Positions 40,001 to 51,893 of a DNA stretch of 64,000 nt are shown here, piece after piece; positions within the stretch are counted from its first letter, which is position 1, and each line of letters begins with the position of its first letter. The position numbers and the translations under genes are program-made. Below the pieces are notes generated by a model. That model searched no databases, was not told where the DNA came from, and saw only the letters and a list, made by a program, of their open reading frames with translations. This DNA comes from Anarhynchus alexandrinus (Eukaryota > Chordata > Aves > Charadriiformes > Charadriidae), in assembly GCA_008711295.1 (NCBI GenBank), contig VUYV01000090.1:2782917-2846916 (forward strand), in the 5' to 3' direction.

Positions 40001-43000
40001 CTTCCTTTTTATCTGCTCTATATTCACTACTACTTAATAATTAAGCAGACTCCAATTTTTGTATTGCGGATCAGAGAGAAAAGGCTAGCAGACATAATTG
40101 GGGGAATAAATGGGCTAGTACAGTCTTAATTCTGGGAATGTTATTATCCAGCTCGATTCAGGTCACAGATTAAAAACAGAGCTTCCAGATAGGAAAATAC
40201 ATTTTCCTTCACAAGAAAAACAACCAAGATGTAAAACAAAACCAGAAAAGAATACTTTCATTACATGCAAATTATTAGAAGTGACATGGAAGGACATTAA
40301 GCTTTAGAAAGACACACTTCTATGCAATTCTAAAACAAGATACAGGAAACGTACAAGAGACAACTAGTTACACACACCAACTCCATTCCACATCTGAGAG
40401 GAAGGTAATGCTCTGTATGACACAAGACTGCTGCTAAATTGATTCTCACTGAAGCCAGGTCCACTGGATCGTCATTTGCAGTCATGTGGGCACGAAAATG
40501 AAGGAAGCTGTCTGGCTTATCCTCTCTCAACCCCACATTTCCACCTTATCCAGGAGAAGGGCTTTGCTCCTTTGAGAAAGTAAAATTACAGAGACCTACT
40601 ATGGAGCCTGTACGGACAACTGCTTCTCTGCTCCAGGTCTTTATGCAGCACTGTTTTTTTCCAACTAGCAAAAAAAAAAAGCCACCAATTAACAAGGCAG
40701 CTATCAGAAATCAACTTCCTCAATTTCTCTTTTTTCCCAAAATCTAGCTAAAGTGGGTTTTACATTAAGAAGTGTAGATTTTACCTAGTCATCCCAAGAG
40801 GATGCAAAGGAGCAGAATGCATGTACTTTGCTTAGTCACTGAATATTCTAGTTGGAAAGCACCTTAAGTCTATTCAGAGAAACAACTATTAGGAGAACTT
40901 ATACGCAGACTAGGTCAGTAGTAGTAAGTAAATGAGAAAAAGGGATTCATTTGCTTTCATTAGCAAAACAAACCACCTACAAAAAAAATAACTAAACATT
41001 GGGGGGGGAATAATTAAAAATTGGGAAAAAAAAAAAATCTGAGTTTCTTCCCCAAAATAAAGAAAATACATATATAAAATGAGACATTCAATTACATCCA
41101 GCTTGTGAAAGCGGCTTTTCCATATTAAATTTGTATTTTGCTCTAACTCACATTAGCAGTTGTCAAAACTGCTGCTGAGCAAACAGTTGCATCACTACAA
41201 AGTTTTAAATGTCTCCCAAAACAATGCCAGCTTATTACCTATTCTTTTCTGTAATAAAAAACCACAGCTAAATTCTAAGTGATACAGAAATATCTGACCT
41301 TCCACAAAAACATGTCACTTTTTCGCTTGACACTTTCTGCAATGAGTTCCATAACATTTGACAGGTTTGGCAAGCACTCTTCACATCAAAAATTGCCTAG
41401 TGCCCAGCATCAGCTCATCTTCCACAAAGTACTTACAAAATACAGTATGAAATAAATAGTTTAGAAGATGTCTAACATACCAACAATACAACTCTCCAAC
41501 AAGCCAAATAACAAATTTCAGGAAGTCTGAAATGCTGAACCAAAGTCCATCACACACTAAGGAAATTTAAGCACCCCACAGACCTATCTGAAGAAAAGCA
41601 ATCAAAAAGAAGGCTGCACTGAATGCAGCCACTGTGAACACAGCTGCTCAGAGCGCTAATGAGTCCAACAGTGACTGACACTATTATATATTATTCTTTC
41701 AGCAGTCTCTACTTTAAGTAGGGACATGCATACACACAGAGAACACATTTCCAGTAAGGTCATATGTGAAGACAGATCAATAATGAAGTGAGATTGGACC
41801 AAGGGCAGTATTTTACAAAGATTTCTGTCTGCTACTTGCCACATTCTGCAGGAGACTTCAGACTGAAAAGAGAAGATGTGACCTTACCTTGGTCTTTCTG
41901 GTATTTGCTATTACAACATCCATAAATGAATCAAATATATCCATTTGACAGCCTGGTTCTCATGCAACATAATGAGAGTGCAGCAAATTCAGTCACCTAA
42001 TATAATGCCCCCACAACACACACAGGTAGCCTGGAATTGCTGGGTTTGTATCAGCGCTATCATGCAATAACATTTAAAGAAAACCACATCCCACTGAATT
42101 CGCATGAGTCAGCCAGGTCTAAATCACAATTTTATCTCAAAATACTATCATCCATAATCCATACTCTCTACAGTTTGCAGCTACTAAATTTTGGCAATTC
42201 CAAACATACACACCCATGAAAGAGGCTGCTGAACAAAAAACATCTGTTCAATTGAAATACCGCCACAACCCTCCCCTTCACCTTCGGCAACTAGGGCCTG
42301 CCCACTGAACTACATTAAGAGACACAGACACAATTACTAGAAGGACAGAAAACATAGGAAGGAAGCAGTAAACCCTCACACACTCACACACACCCCGTGT
42401 CTACTACACAGTATCTTCCACTGGCCCCATCCTAAACTTTCATATTAATTCCCTCTTATGGTGTACCAATGATGAATCAAACCCTTATTTGCAGAGGTAA
42501 AGCTGGTTTATGTTTCTCTAACTTGTCCCTCCCAACTCTTCCTCTCTTTTCTCCAACAACTTGTGTTCCTCACTGGTAAGAATTAAGCCTACCTCAACAC
42601 GGCACTACTGTTATTTCCCATCTAGGGGAGGCACCTTCATACATCAAACATCTGCAGATTTTAAGTGCTCTCTTTTGCTGCCAAGAATTACAGACTGTAT
42701 ACAGAAAAACACTCAGCTATGAAACAACAAATATGACCCTGAGTTTTTATGCCAGACCTGATGTTAGTTAGGATTTCACCTGGAGATAAAATACTTTGAG
42801 GGACTGAAATATTAATGAAACAGCTAATACAGGCACAGAGAGTGACCCTGAACAACACCACAAATGCTGAGGAAGAGGCAATTGTTGGATGACAAACCAA
42901 GGGGTGGTCCAAACACCTCTAGGTGGGAATATCAGGCAAACTATTCAGGTAACCAGACCACAAAACAGACTGCAAACAGAAGTAGATGTACAAGACGACT

Positions 43001-45046
43001 CTAGCTTCAATTAGAGTGACTGTAGAGTAGTTCAACTACTTTAAGTGCTGCTTTTTGCTCAATTTAACAATGAGAGAACGGAAATTAGGAATATCATTCA
43101 AGTCATATCTTGAGCCAATTACACAGACAAAAGGAGTCTACTGTGTCAGCCTGAAGTATTTAGGCTGCATGTCTTCAAGTTAAAAGCCAGGGTAATTATC
43201 TATGTAGGTGAACCCTAATGAGTCTGTTCCTCACAGGTGAATATGGTCCCCTGCTCAACAGTAGCAGCCTGTAGTGCTAAGTCAGGGAACTTCAGGGAGT
43301 TGACCTGCATATAAATAAAAAGGAGTTAATGTCAATGCAAGCAAATTGGCCATTGGAGTTCTTTCCAATTCATTATTACTGCTTACTGGAAACCAAGATT
43401 GCTTTAAGACAGACTGTAAAAACCCCAAAGTCACAGGAAAGGTACCTTAAGTCATGCAACTGAATTGTAAATTCTATGCTATGAAATCTGCACTATTTTG
43501 TATATACTAATTATTAAACAAAATAGCTAAATCACTAAACTGTTTTCACTGTCACCTAGCTCTTCCCTCATTTTTGATTATTAAACATGAAATAGAAAAG
43601 GTTAGATAGGATTTATTAACTCTCTTAGTAAAAATGTCACCAACCTAAAAGTTTTCAATAGAAAGATGTTGCTGAAAACCAATTAGCACAGTCACATGTG
43701 TAGTGGTTAAGATAGACAGAACCTCAGTTTTACTATGATCACTCTGCTGCCAACAAGTGAGGGACAATTTACAGAGGAAATGAAGTGAAGGGATGAAGGA
43801 GTAGACAAGCAGAACAGTTTGGCAACAGGAAGTTCCAAAAGATTTTCAGTAAATTTACCTAAAACTAAGTAAACAGAAATCTGAAGAATCATTTGACACT
43901 ACAGTCAAGAATAATGCACTCTACTAGCTAGACTTCCAACCACCATCCAGAGCAGAACACTCTCCCACACTGGACTATATATATATGTAATATAGGCTAA
44001 TTATTAGGTTAGTGAAGATTGATTTTTTCCCTACTTCTCACCAAAATTAGTTCATCAACATCTTGAACATAGCCTTAAAGAAAAGAATTAGTTGGTTACT
44101 TCTTCCAAGGCTCATTAGGTGACTGACAGAAAAGCCAACAGACCACACTTTGACAGTACATTCATATCATTCTCTTAAGCTACACAGAGCTACGCTTTCT
44201 CCTGCTAGCTGCGTAGTTTCAGTAGACTAAGTAAGCACATACTGGAAGCAGCAAAGATGTAAGTGGAGTACTTAGTAAGAAAGATATCAACACCCAATAT
44301 ATACTTAGTTTAAGATTTTTTCATCTTTTTTAGCCAGGTTAATTTTCTGCCATTTTAGTGAGCTGAATTCCATTACCATGCAACCAACTGGACATCTGAG
44401 TCACGGCAAAGTACGAGGGAGGAAGGAGCAGTGACAAGCATGCAAGGAGGTTGCCCCCCCTTTTGTTGACAACATGCTCTTAATTCAGTCCAAGAAACCT
44501 CATTAAACCATACCCTCTGAGGGCTATTTTAATGACATAGTGCTTTATTGTATTTATCAGCAGGGATAAAACTGTAGAGAATTCTGATTCTTCCGCTACT
44601 CTTATTTGATCTTTTCTATTTCCAATAAGTATCGTAAGTGATAGTGTAAGGTCAGAGGTTTGGGGGTTTATTTTTCAATTACAGAAGAATAACCATAGTA
44701 CTCTTTTTTCTCATTCATTTCTGTCTTATACCATATTCTTCTTCACCTGCTAATATAAAAACCTATGTATATGGTAAAAGTAAACCTACAAGTGAAAATG
44801 CAAATCTACTATGTTCTGTGCGTTCGACACACTCAGGCATGCTGTGTACAGGTCTAGTTATATCACTCCTGCTATGCTTTAAGGTCACCAGCAGGCAGAA
44901 AAAGCACCCTCTTTGTTCCTTCATGATGTATGAGAGAGACCTAGGATGCTCTCCCTCCGGTCGTATCAGCCTAGAGATATTAGCTGCATCTTTTCCTAGT
45001 CTTTCTGGAAGAGTAATGTGCCAGAAACACTACCGCAAGAGAATAA

Positions 45047-45358
45047 ATCATAGAATGGTTAGAGTTGGAAGGGACCTTAAAGATCACCTAGTTCCAACCC
45101 CCCTGCCATGGGCAGGGACACCTTCCACTAGACCTGGTTGCTCAAAGCTCCACCCAACCTGTCCTTGAACACTTGCAAGGATGGCGCATCCACAAGTTCC
45201 CTGGGCAACCTGTTCCAGTGTCTCACCACCCTTATAGTGAAAAATTTCTTCCTAATATCTATTCTAAATCTACCCTCTTCCATTACCCCTCGTCCTATCA
45301 CTAAATGCCCTTGTAAAAAGTCCCTCGCCAGTTTTCTTGTAGGCACCCTTCAGATAAA
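45047..45358 (-). mobile_element. CR1 LINE, 5'-truncated copy 1
   Basis: On the plus strand this begins atcatagaatggttagagtt, the reverse complement of a CR1 3' end, and continues through the conserved cccctgccatgggcagggac block. In minus-strand sense, 45128-45346 reads as the C-terminal tail of the CR1 ORF2 (reverse transcriptase) protein, including FFTIRVVRHWNRLPREL and VDAPSLQVFKDRLGGALSN, then stops. The frame is open here, so the copy is only moderately decayed. It is truncated at its 5' end near 45358, as most CR1 copies are, and cannot be autonomous. No clear target-site duplication is seen, which is usual for CR1. Confidence 0.95.
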
Positions 45359-47479
45359 TGGATAAACAAAAATTCATTCATGTAGAACAAGCATTCAAAA
45401 GTACACAGGAATCTAAATGAGACTGTAAAGGTATTCCATCTTTTGCATGTGCTTTCTCAGAACATATTTTTGCATTCTTAACCTTTAAAAACTTCCAACA
45501 GGTAATACAAAAATATTAAAAGTCACGTTTATTACTGAATACCTGCAGGCTCCAAATTACAAGTGCCTCTAATGCATGCAGTGGCAGGAGAAGCTGTTAT
45601 ATCTTCCCGGTGTCTGCTCCACTTCATCGCCAGCGATCACCACCCCTGCAGAGCAGTAAACAACTAACCCTACCAAAGTCCCATGCCCAGTGAAACTAAA
45701 ACTCATGAACTGATGGCAGATGACAGTGTATCACTCTGCCACGTTATGAACAACAGCAACGGATGGCACTGACTCACAAACTCTACTACAATGGTTAAAT
45801 GACTGAGGAAAAAGCATGAATGGTAAACGAATGATCAGAAACAGGCCTCAGTTAATACTCAACTGAGACTAATGATCACTTCCCTCTCCCTCAGAAACTG
45901 GTGTGCTAGGCTTACTGCCACGTGTCAGTTACATTTTCATATCTTAGATTTTCTTCACAGAAGACAGCACAGTTAACCTCACCTCGTACTTACAGCTCAG
46001 CTGGTTGTAAAGCCTCATCCAAACTTAGGGCTCACCACCGCTCCTCTTCCCTCCTTCCTCCCCTGTTGCATGGTCATAAGCCATCCCTTGGGTCCTCTCT
46101 AGTGCTCATCAAACTCAGTGGGACCCAATTCAATTTGCAAAACCGGGGGGGGGAAATACAGATGGAACAGACAGTCGGGAGAGGGTCTCCCTCATTCAGC
46201 AATAAGAAGGTGAAACAGTGGCTCATCTTCTGGTCTCATGAAAGCAACTGGTACAAGCTACCACGAAAGCAAAGGAGGTCGTTTCAGACACCATCTACCA
46301 GCTCAACCCAAACCACAACATACATTCATGCTAATTATATCAGCAGACAACAACTGGAATATGCAAAATAATTTGGAACTACTAAATCATTATAAAAGCC
46401 TACAGAGACAAAAGCCATGTTCATTTTTTCCTCTTAACTATGCAATAACTTACATTTTCTTCTCCTAATCTGCTTTTCCAACATTGTTATTTGGACGAAA
46501 GTCAGGGATGTTTAATTCTGTGCAAGTTACTGATAGGAGACTCTAAAGAACATGACATTCCTCTGGAAGCTAAAATCCTTCCAAAAATTATATTTAACCT
46601 GATTTACATTTGATGCATTTCCATGGATGAAGTCTTAGGAAATCAGCACAGACATCCTCTTATAATTGCTTGCATTCTATGTGAACAATTCCATTCCAGA
46701 ACTACTTCATTGAAGAAAATACATAAAGTAGCTCTGGTATTTCTCAATGCATACAATTGCTTTAAGACCAAGAAAACAAACAAACAAAAAAAAAGTTAAA
46801 CTTTAGATATGAGTTCTTTAATCTCTAAATCACCTACTTTTAGATAGAAATACATCTTGCATGTTTGCACCACAGTCCACAGCCACAGTGCAATTAAACA
46901 GCAATTGTTCCCTCAAACCCTCAGTAAATTGTTACATCAACATAATTGCACAAAGTGAAAAAAGCTGCCCTTAGAAAGCACAATTAAAATCAGTTGCAAT
47001 TTCTCACTCTCCCTCCTCAAGAATTGCTGATTCGCACTTTAAAAACCTAGTTCAGCTGAACTAGCCTTTCTTTATTTGGTGTCACATCAGAACTACTGCT
47101 CTGTCATCTTCATTTCTTTGTTCCCATCACTGGCCAGTAGCAGTACTCAGGACCGCATCCCAGTATAGCCTATACAATAACAAGAGTTGTAGTCAGCTAA
47201 AGAATAAAGCAGCCAGATCAGTCTTTGGGTAGAAGAGGAACTTTGCAGAGCCATCCATCCAGCGGGAAAGAGATCCATTTCCTCAGCAGCTACAAGCATT
47301 ACATGGAAATCACTGGCCAATTTTTTCAGCTATAGGTCTGCAACGGATACACTTGACCCCTGGCCATACTTTGGTTCACGCTGACAAAGGAGGAACAGGC
47401 CTCACCCTGTGGTGAACCTGAGAGCTGGAAAGCTCCTGGCTCACGTACAAGGGAGTGAAGGTGCCTTGAAAAATATTTC

Positions 47480-47600
47480 ACAGAATCACAGGGTGGTAGG
47501 GACTGGAAGGGACCTTCAGAGATCACCTAGTCCAACCCCCCTGCCAAAGCAGGTTCACCTAGAGCAAGTTGCACAGATGTTTTTGAAAGTTGGTTTCAAA
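47480..47600 (-). mobile_element. CR1 LINE fragment, copy 2 (different subfamily)
   Basis: The plus strand reads acagaatcacagggtggtag, then gggaccttcagagatcacct and agtccaacccccctgccaaa, then gcaggttcacctagagcaag. This is a CR1 3' end of a subfamily with the ccaaagcaggttcacctagag variant rather than ccatgggcagggacacc. About 120 bases survive; the 5' part fades after gcacagatgtttttgaaag. It is sense with OSBPL10. Confidence 0.9.
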
Positions 47601-47930
47601 ACCCCAAAATGCAAGATAACCAAAGTACAGAACAAGATACCAGAGCTAAAATGAAGACATCTATCTTGTCTATACTATTGACTAGCAGCCAACTACTTCA
47701 CTCTATAAGTATTACCATCAGGATGGGCCCAACTGGAGCTCTCCCTGAACTGCAGTTGGCCTGCACACCAGGTGACTCTCCCCTTGAGCAGGACACCTCT
47801 TAAGGTTTGAGATTCCTTACGTGAGACTAAGAGATCCTTCCTTACCTAAGGCAGAGAGATCCCTTACCCACAACAGATCCTTGGTAAGTGACTGATAGCA
47901 TGCTTAATTAATACTAATGAAACACTACTA

Positions 47931-48409
47931 ATCATAGAATGGTAGAATCACAGAATGGTTTGGGTTGGAAGGGACCTTAAAGAACATCTAGTTCCAAACC
48001 CCCTGCCATGGGCAGGGACACCTTCCACTAGACCTGGTTGCTCAAAGCTCCATCCAACCTGGCCTTGAACACTTCCAGGGATGGGGCATCCACAACTTCC
48101 CTGGGCAACCTGTTCCAGCATCTCACCACCCTCACAGTACAGAATTTCTTCTTAATATCTAGTCTAAAACTACCCTGTCAGTTTAAAACCATCACCCCTC
48201 ATCCTATCATTACACTCCCTGATAAAGAGTCCCTCCTCATCTTTCCCTTAGGCCCCCTTTAAGTACTGGAAGGCTGCTATAATGTCTCCCTGGAGCCTTC
48301 TCTTCTCCAGGCAGAACAACCCCTCTTCAGCCTGTCTTCACAGGACAGGTGCTCCAGCCTTCTGACCTCCTTTGTGGCGCTCCTCTGGACTCGCTCCAAC
48401 AGCTCCATG
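47931..48409 (-). mobile_element. CR1 LINE, 5'-truncated copy 3 (longest)
   Basis: About 480 bases of CR1 3' region. The plus strand starts atcatagaatggtagaatca and cagaatggtttgggttgg, which is a doubled form of the CR1 3' terminal repeat. It then follows the same consensus as copy 1 through ccccctgccatgggcaggga and ctgggcaacctgttccagca, and further through cttctcttctccaggcagaa to ctcctctggactcgctccaa. It ends abruptly after cagctccatg. The reverse-transcriptase tail is present but carries substitutions and frame breaks, so it is non-functional. Orientation is the same as OSBPL10 and the other two copies. Confidence 0.95.
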
Positions 48410-51398
48410 CAGCCACACAATTATATTATAAATATTGTATAGATAATTTCATTAGACATAAAACCGTTGTCCAAGACTGAGATTGAACTTAGCCACACTT
48501 AGGCTCTATAAAGAGGTAAGAAAGCAAGGGGATCCACTCTGAACCTCATGACTTAATGGGAGGGTCTTCCTTACTCTTTGCATCTCTATGAATCATTCTA
48601 ATTCAATTGTAACTCAATTTTCCTTTATATGTTTCTTCCATGCAGTAATTAATAAGATGAATCTTGCCATCAAACTTACTGAACTTTGTAAAACCATTGG
48701 TAAACTTCGTTAACTTCCATCGAATTTACTGAACTCAGTCAAATTATTATTTTACCTCAATAAAACATACTGCTGCTTCTCTCTTTTGAGTGAGGTGCAT
48801 TCCACTCATTCACAACAAGGCTGCACACATTAGTCATCATACATAGCAGTCCTGACTGGACAGCTTCTCCAGCACACAGAGAAGCTCACTTGCTGCCCCA
48901 TTATCAACTTTCAACTACTCCAAACTCCTGGAAAGTAAGCTTTTATGCAATTACATGCAACAACTTTCTCCCAGGCTGAAAACACAGCCTCTCCCACACT
49001 AGCAACTACTTTACTAATACGAATCTTAGTTGGATGGTCAAAAAAAAACAGATAGTAAGAACAATTCGCACCACTCAGCACTAGCAGTCCTGCCAAATTA
49101 CTTTCCACTGTACTTAGCACTACATCAATTTCAATTCTAAAATTATGAAAAATGGTATTTTTCAGGAGCCTCCTACATTACATATGTTTCTGTCAAGTCC
49201 CTTGTTACATCTTACTGAATTAGAGAAGAGTCATATTGGCTGATCAGTTGGCAAACAGGTACTTTTAAATAAAATTTGACATCATTCTTAAAACAAATGC
49301 AATCAGTCTGTTCTACAGTGAGGCACAAACTCACTAGTAACTTTTTAAAAGCTTAACATAATTTCTGTTGTCATTCCTATAGTTACAATCATGCTAGTTA
49401 TAAAAGCAATTCAGAAATTGCTGATCTAATCCACCTTCCCACACAAATAAAAAGAGCTCCTTTGCCATAACTGAAATTATGAACTTCTGAGCTATGAAGA
49501 ACTACAAACCAACAGCTGCAAAAGAGAAGTTTGAATTCTTCACTTTTGCAATAAACTAGTTCATGGGCATTAAAAAAAATAATGCCAATAATTAAAATAT
49601 TATAGCAAAACCGATTTCTTTTAAACATGCTGACAATGATACTGCTTATCAATGCTATAAAGCTGAATCACCTGCCTGTAGAAGATCAAACCATGGAACA
49701 ATGAATCAACTTAATGAGACAAACAAAACATCTTTTAGAGTCTGCTTCTAGTTCAATTTCAGATTTTTACAGATTTCTCTCAGGTCAGGTTTGTGCTCTC
49801 TTCTTTTTGGTAAAACCAGCATCAAATATATTATAGCAAAACAGCAGGGTTTTTTCCATGTGATGGGAAGTAACATCAAGTTGTGAGATTTCTATTAAAC
49901 TTGAAGTTTAATGGTTCCAACACCAGCTAGAACCCCAAATCTTATTTTTACTGCCTGAATATTTAGGCTACATTATGAACATCCTCATGAACCTCCATAG
50001 TCACAATAATGAAAGGCTACAGGGAGATTTGGAAGAAGGAAAGATCAAGTTGTTATACCTTAACCATTTCGTCAACTAGCAGTTACAAGCAGTATGTTTT
50101 CCTTCAGTTACCAGAAGTCTTCAGCTTTAAATATCAGAAGCAAGCAAAATTACTCTACTGCACTGAAAGTTCTTTTCAGTAATGACTTAGAATTTCTTTT
50201 AATTTCTTTCCTTCAAGTGCAGTTCAAAAAGCTCTTTCTTCTAGCTTTTTTCCTTGTCCCTAATTATGATAAAAATCAATGCTGTGTTAAGTACTTCCCT
50301 ATTCAACCACTTGTTTGTAGTTTTCTTTTAGTTTATTCCCAAATGTTACCAACTATTTGCAAACAGTCTTAATAGAAGCTGCTCCTTAGCTGTTAGTTTC
50401 TCTCACCTGGCACCTCAGACAAGGTACGATTTGAGAGTTTCAGAATGTATACCATTATTCCCCCCTTCCCCAACAAAGTAACTCCTCTCACTCGTTGTAT
50501 CTGAGACACCCAAATTATAATCAGAAATGCCCGAGCAAAAAAACAGGGGGAAAAAATCCCCAAAGAAATGTTAGTCTCAACTGAAAACTGTAACTACAGA
50601 GATGCATTTCTTTTTTAACAGCCATTTCTAAAAACTTACTATTTCTGAAAAGAAACCATTGTAAAGAAGTATAATGCCTTCACTTTAGGAAGCATGAACT
50701 GGAAGTCCTGTTTTCTAATGGAGATTTGACATCTGAAGGTCATTCCTGCTCTGCAGCACTCTTTGGTACCCTACGACCTGCCTTCACCGCACTCCTCAGT
50801 ACTCACACTGGTCCTGTACTGCAGCATTTGACAAGGCACCCTCTCTGCTTTTCATTTCATTCTGAGCAGTGACAAGCAGACACTGTGATAAAAGGACCGT
50901 AATAAAAAACCTGAAACCCTCAACCTAAATACACTTGGAGGAAAAAGTCCTTAATAGCAGACTAAAAGACCAGCAATAATTTTAAGCGTTTCCTTAGACT
51001 CCTCTAGTAAACCCCATGCTTGCTGTTAGAACTGCAATAGCCAGCTTGCCTACTACGCAGTCCCTAAAACAATGACAGAGCAGGAAACAATGCAGAAAAA
51101 GAATTTCAGGAAGAAATTCAGCAGCAGGGATTTCAAGAAACAGAAATTCTTCTGAAGGGAAAGACCTTTTTTTCCTTCAGCAGTATAAACATGCTACAAC
51201 TTAACTGAACCTCTGAACTGAGCATTGGAAAATGCATACAGAAAGGGGCGGGGGGGGAGAGGAGGAATAAGCCTACTCGTAAGTGTAAAATACTCTTTAA
51301 AACAGAGGAAATACATCACATTTAGTCCAAATACCTGTGAGAAACACGCTCACTGTATTGAATTTTAGTCCAGGGCAAATTCGGTGGAGCAAAGAATA

Positions 51399-51404
51399 TT
51401 TATT
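51399..51404 (-). promoter_or_regulatory. Poly(A) signal AATAAA in second LTR, sense to OSBPL10
   Basis: AATAAA on the minus strand in GCTGTAATAAATATTC, 85 bases downstream of the TATA-like box and 63 bases before the LTR 3' end. This is the expected position in the R region of a short retroviral LTR. Confidence 0.6.
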
Positions 51405-51484
51405 ACAGCACTGGGAGTTACACAGGGGATTTCTCCTCCTGTGGCTCATCTTTCCTTTACAAACGCTTGTTTTTATTTTGTATT

Positions 51485-51492
51485 CCTTATAA
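51485..51492 (-). promoter_or_regulatory. TATA-like box of second LTR
   Basis: TTATAAGG on the minus strand (ccttataa on plus) lies between the tandem repeats and the poly(A) signal. A second AT-rich candidate, ACAAAATAAAA, lies just downstream. The role is inferred from position only. Confidence 0.4.
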
Positions 51493-51523
51493 TTATTCAT
51501 GTTTCTTCTTGGAACATAGTTTG

Positions 51524-51605
51524 CATAATCAATGAGTTTTCGGAACGCAACCCACCCCCAAATACATAATCAATGAGTTCTTGGAACGCAACCCACCCCC
51601 GAACA
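51524..51605. repeat. Tandem duplication, 41-bp period, two copies
   Basis: Copy 1 (51524-51564) and copy 2 (51565-51605) both begin cataatcaatgag and contain ggaacgcaacccaccccc, and differ at about four bases. A further partial copy (ggaacatag) precedes them. They lie upstream of the TATA-like box in LTR sense, where retroviral enhancer repeats usually sit. Confidence 0.9.
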
Positions 51606-51829
51606 TGCCCCCTCCCTTCTAGCGGCGCAGGCGCTATGCTTCCTCAGGGGTCTTCCTTTGGAGGGAGGGTCAAAGTCTTTATCACCATGTCTTTCTTGTG
51701 GCTTCTTTATTCTTTACACTTCTGTGGTTACCTTTGCTAATTACACCACCCTTTGTTCTTCAACGGTTCGGTACTTTCAACTGTTGCTTTCGTCTGATAT
51801 CCTATCTAACACTATCCCTTTTCCAAAGG

Positions 51830-51893
51830 CATAGCAAGCACACACCCATCTTAGCTGAAGCCATAGCAAGCACACATTCATTTTAGCTGAAGC
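51830..51893. repeat. Tandem duplication, 32-bp period, two copies
   Basis: Two copies of a 32-base unit starting catagcaagcacaca and ending ttagctgaagc lie head to tail, with about three differences. They sit near the 5' end of the LTR in its sense direction and look like a U3 enhancer-type duplication, independent of the 41-bp one. Confidence 0.9.

Noticed and set aside
40846..40886. Possible CR1 remnant (ctagttggaaagcaccttaa)
   Set aside because: Only about 20 bases are similar, without the atagaatgg or ccaaccccc parts. Could be chance.
42818..42870. Possible MIR-like fragment (acaggcacagagagtgacc)
   Set aside because: The likeness is limited to one short phrase and the expected flanking parts are absent.
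45922..46371. 149-codon plus-strand frame
   Set aside because: It is Ser/Thr/Lys-rich with no family likeness, no splice or promoter context, and lies between CR1 insertions. Treated as chance.
48038..48262. Plus-strand frame of 74 codons
   Set aside because: It is the antisense of CR1 copy 3, not a gene.
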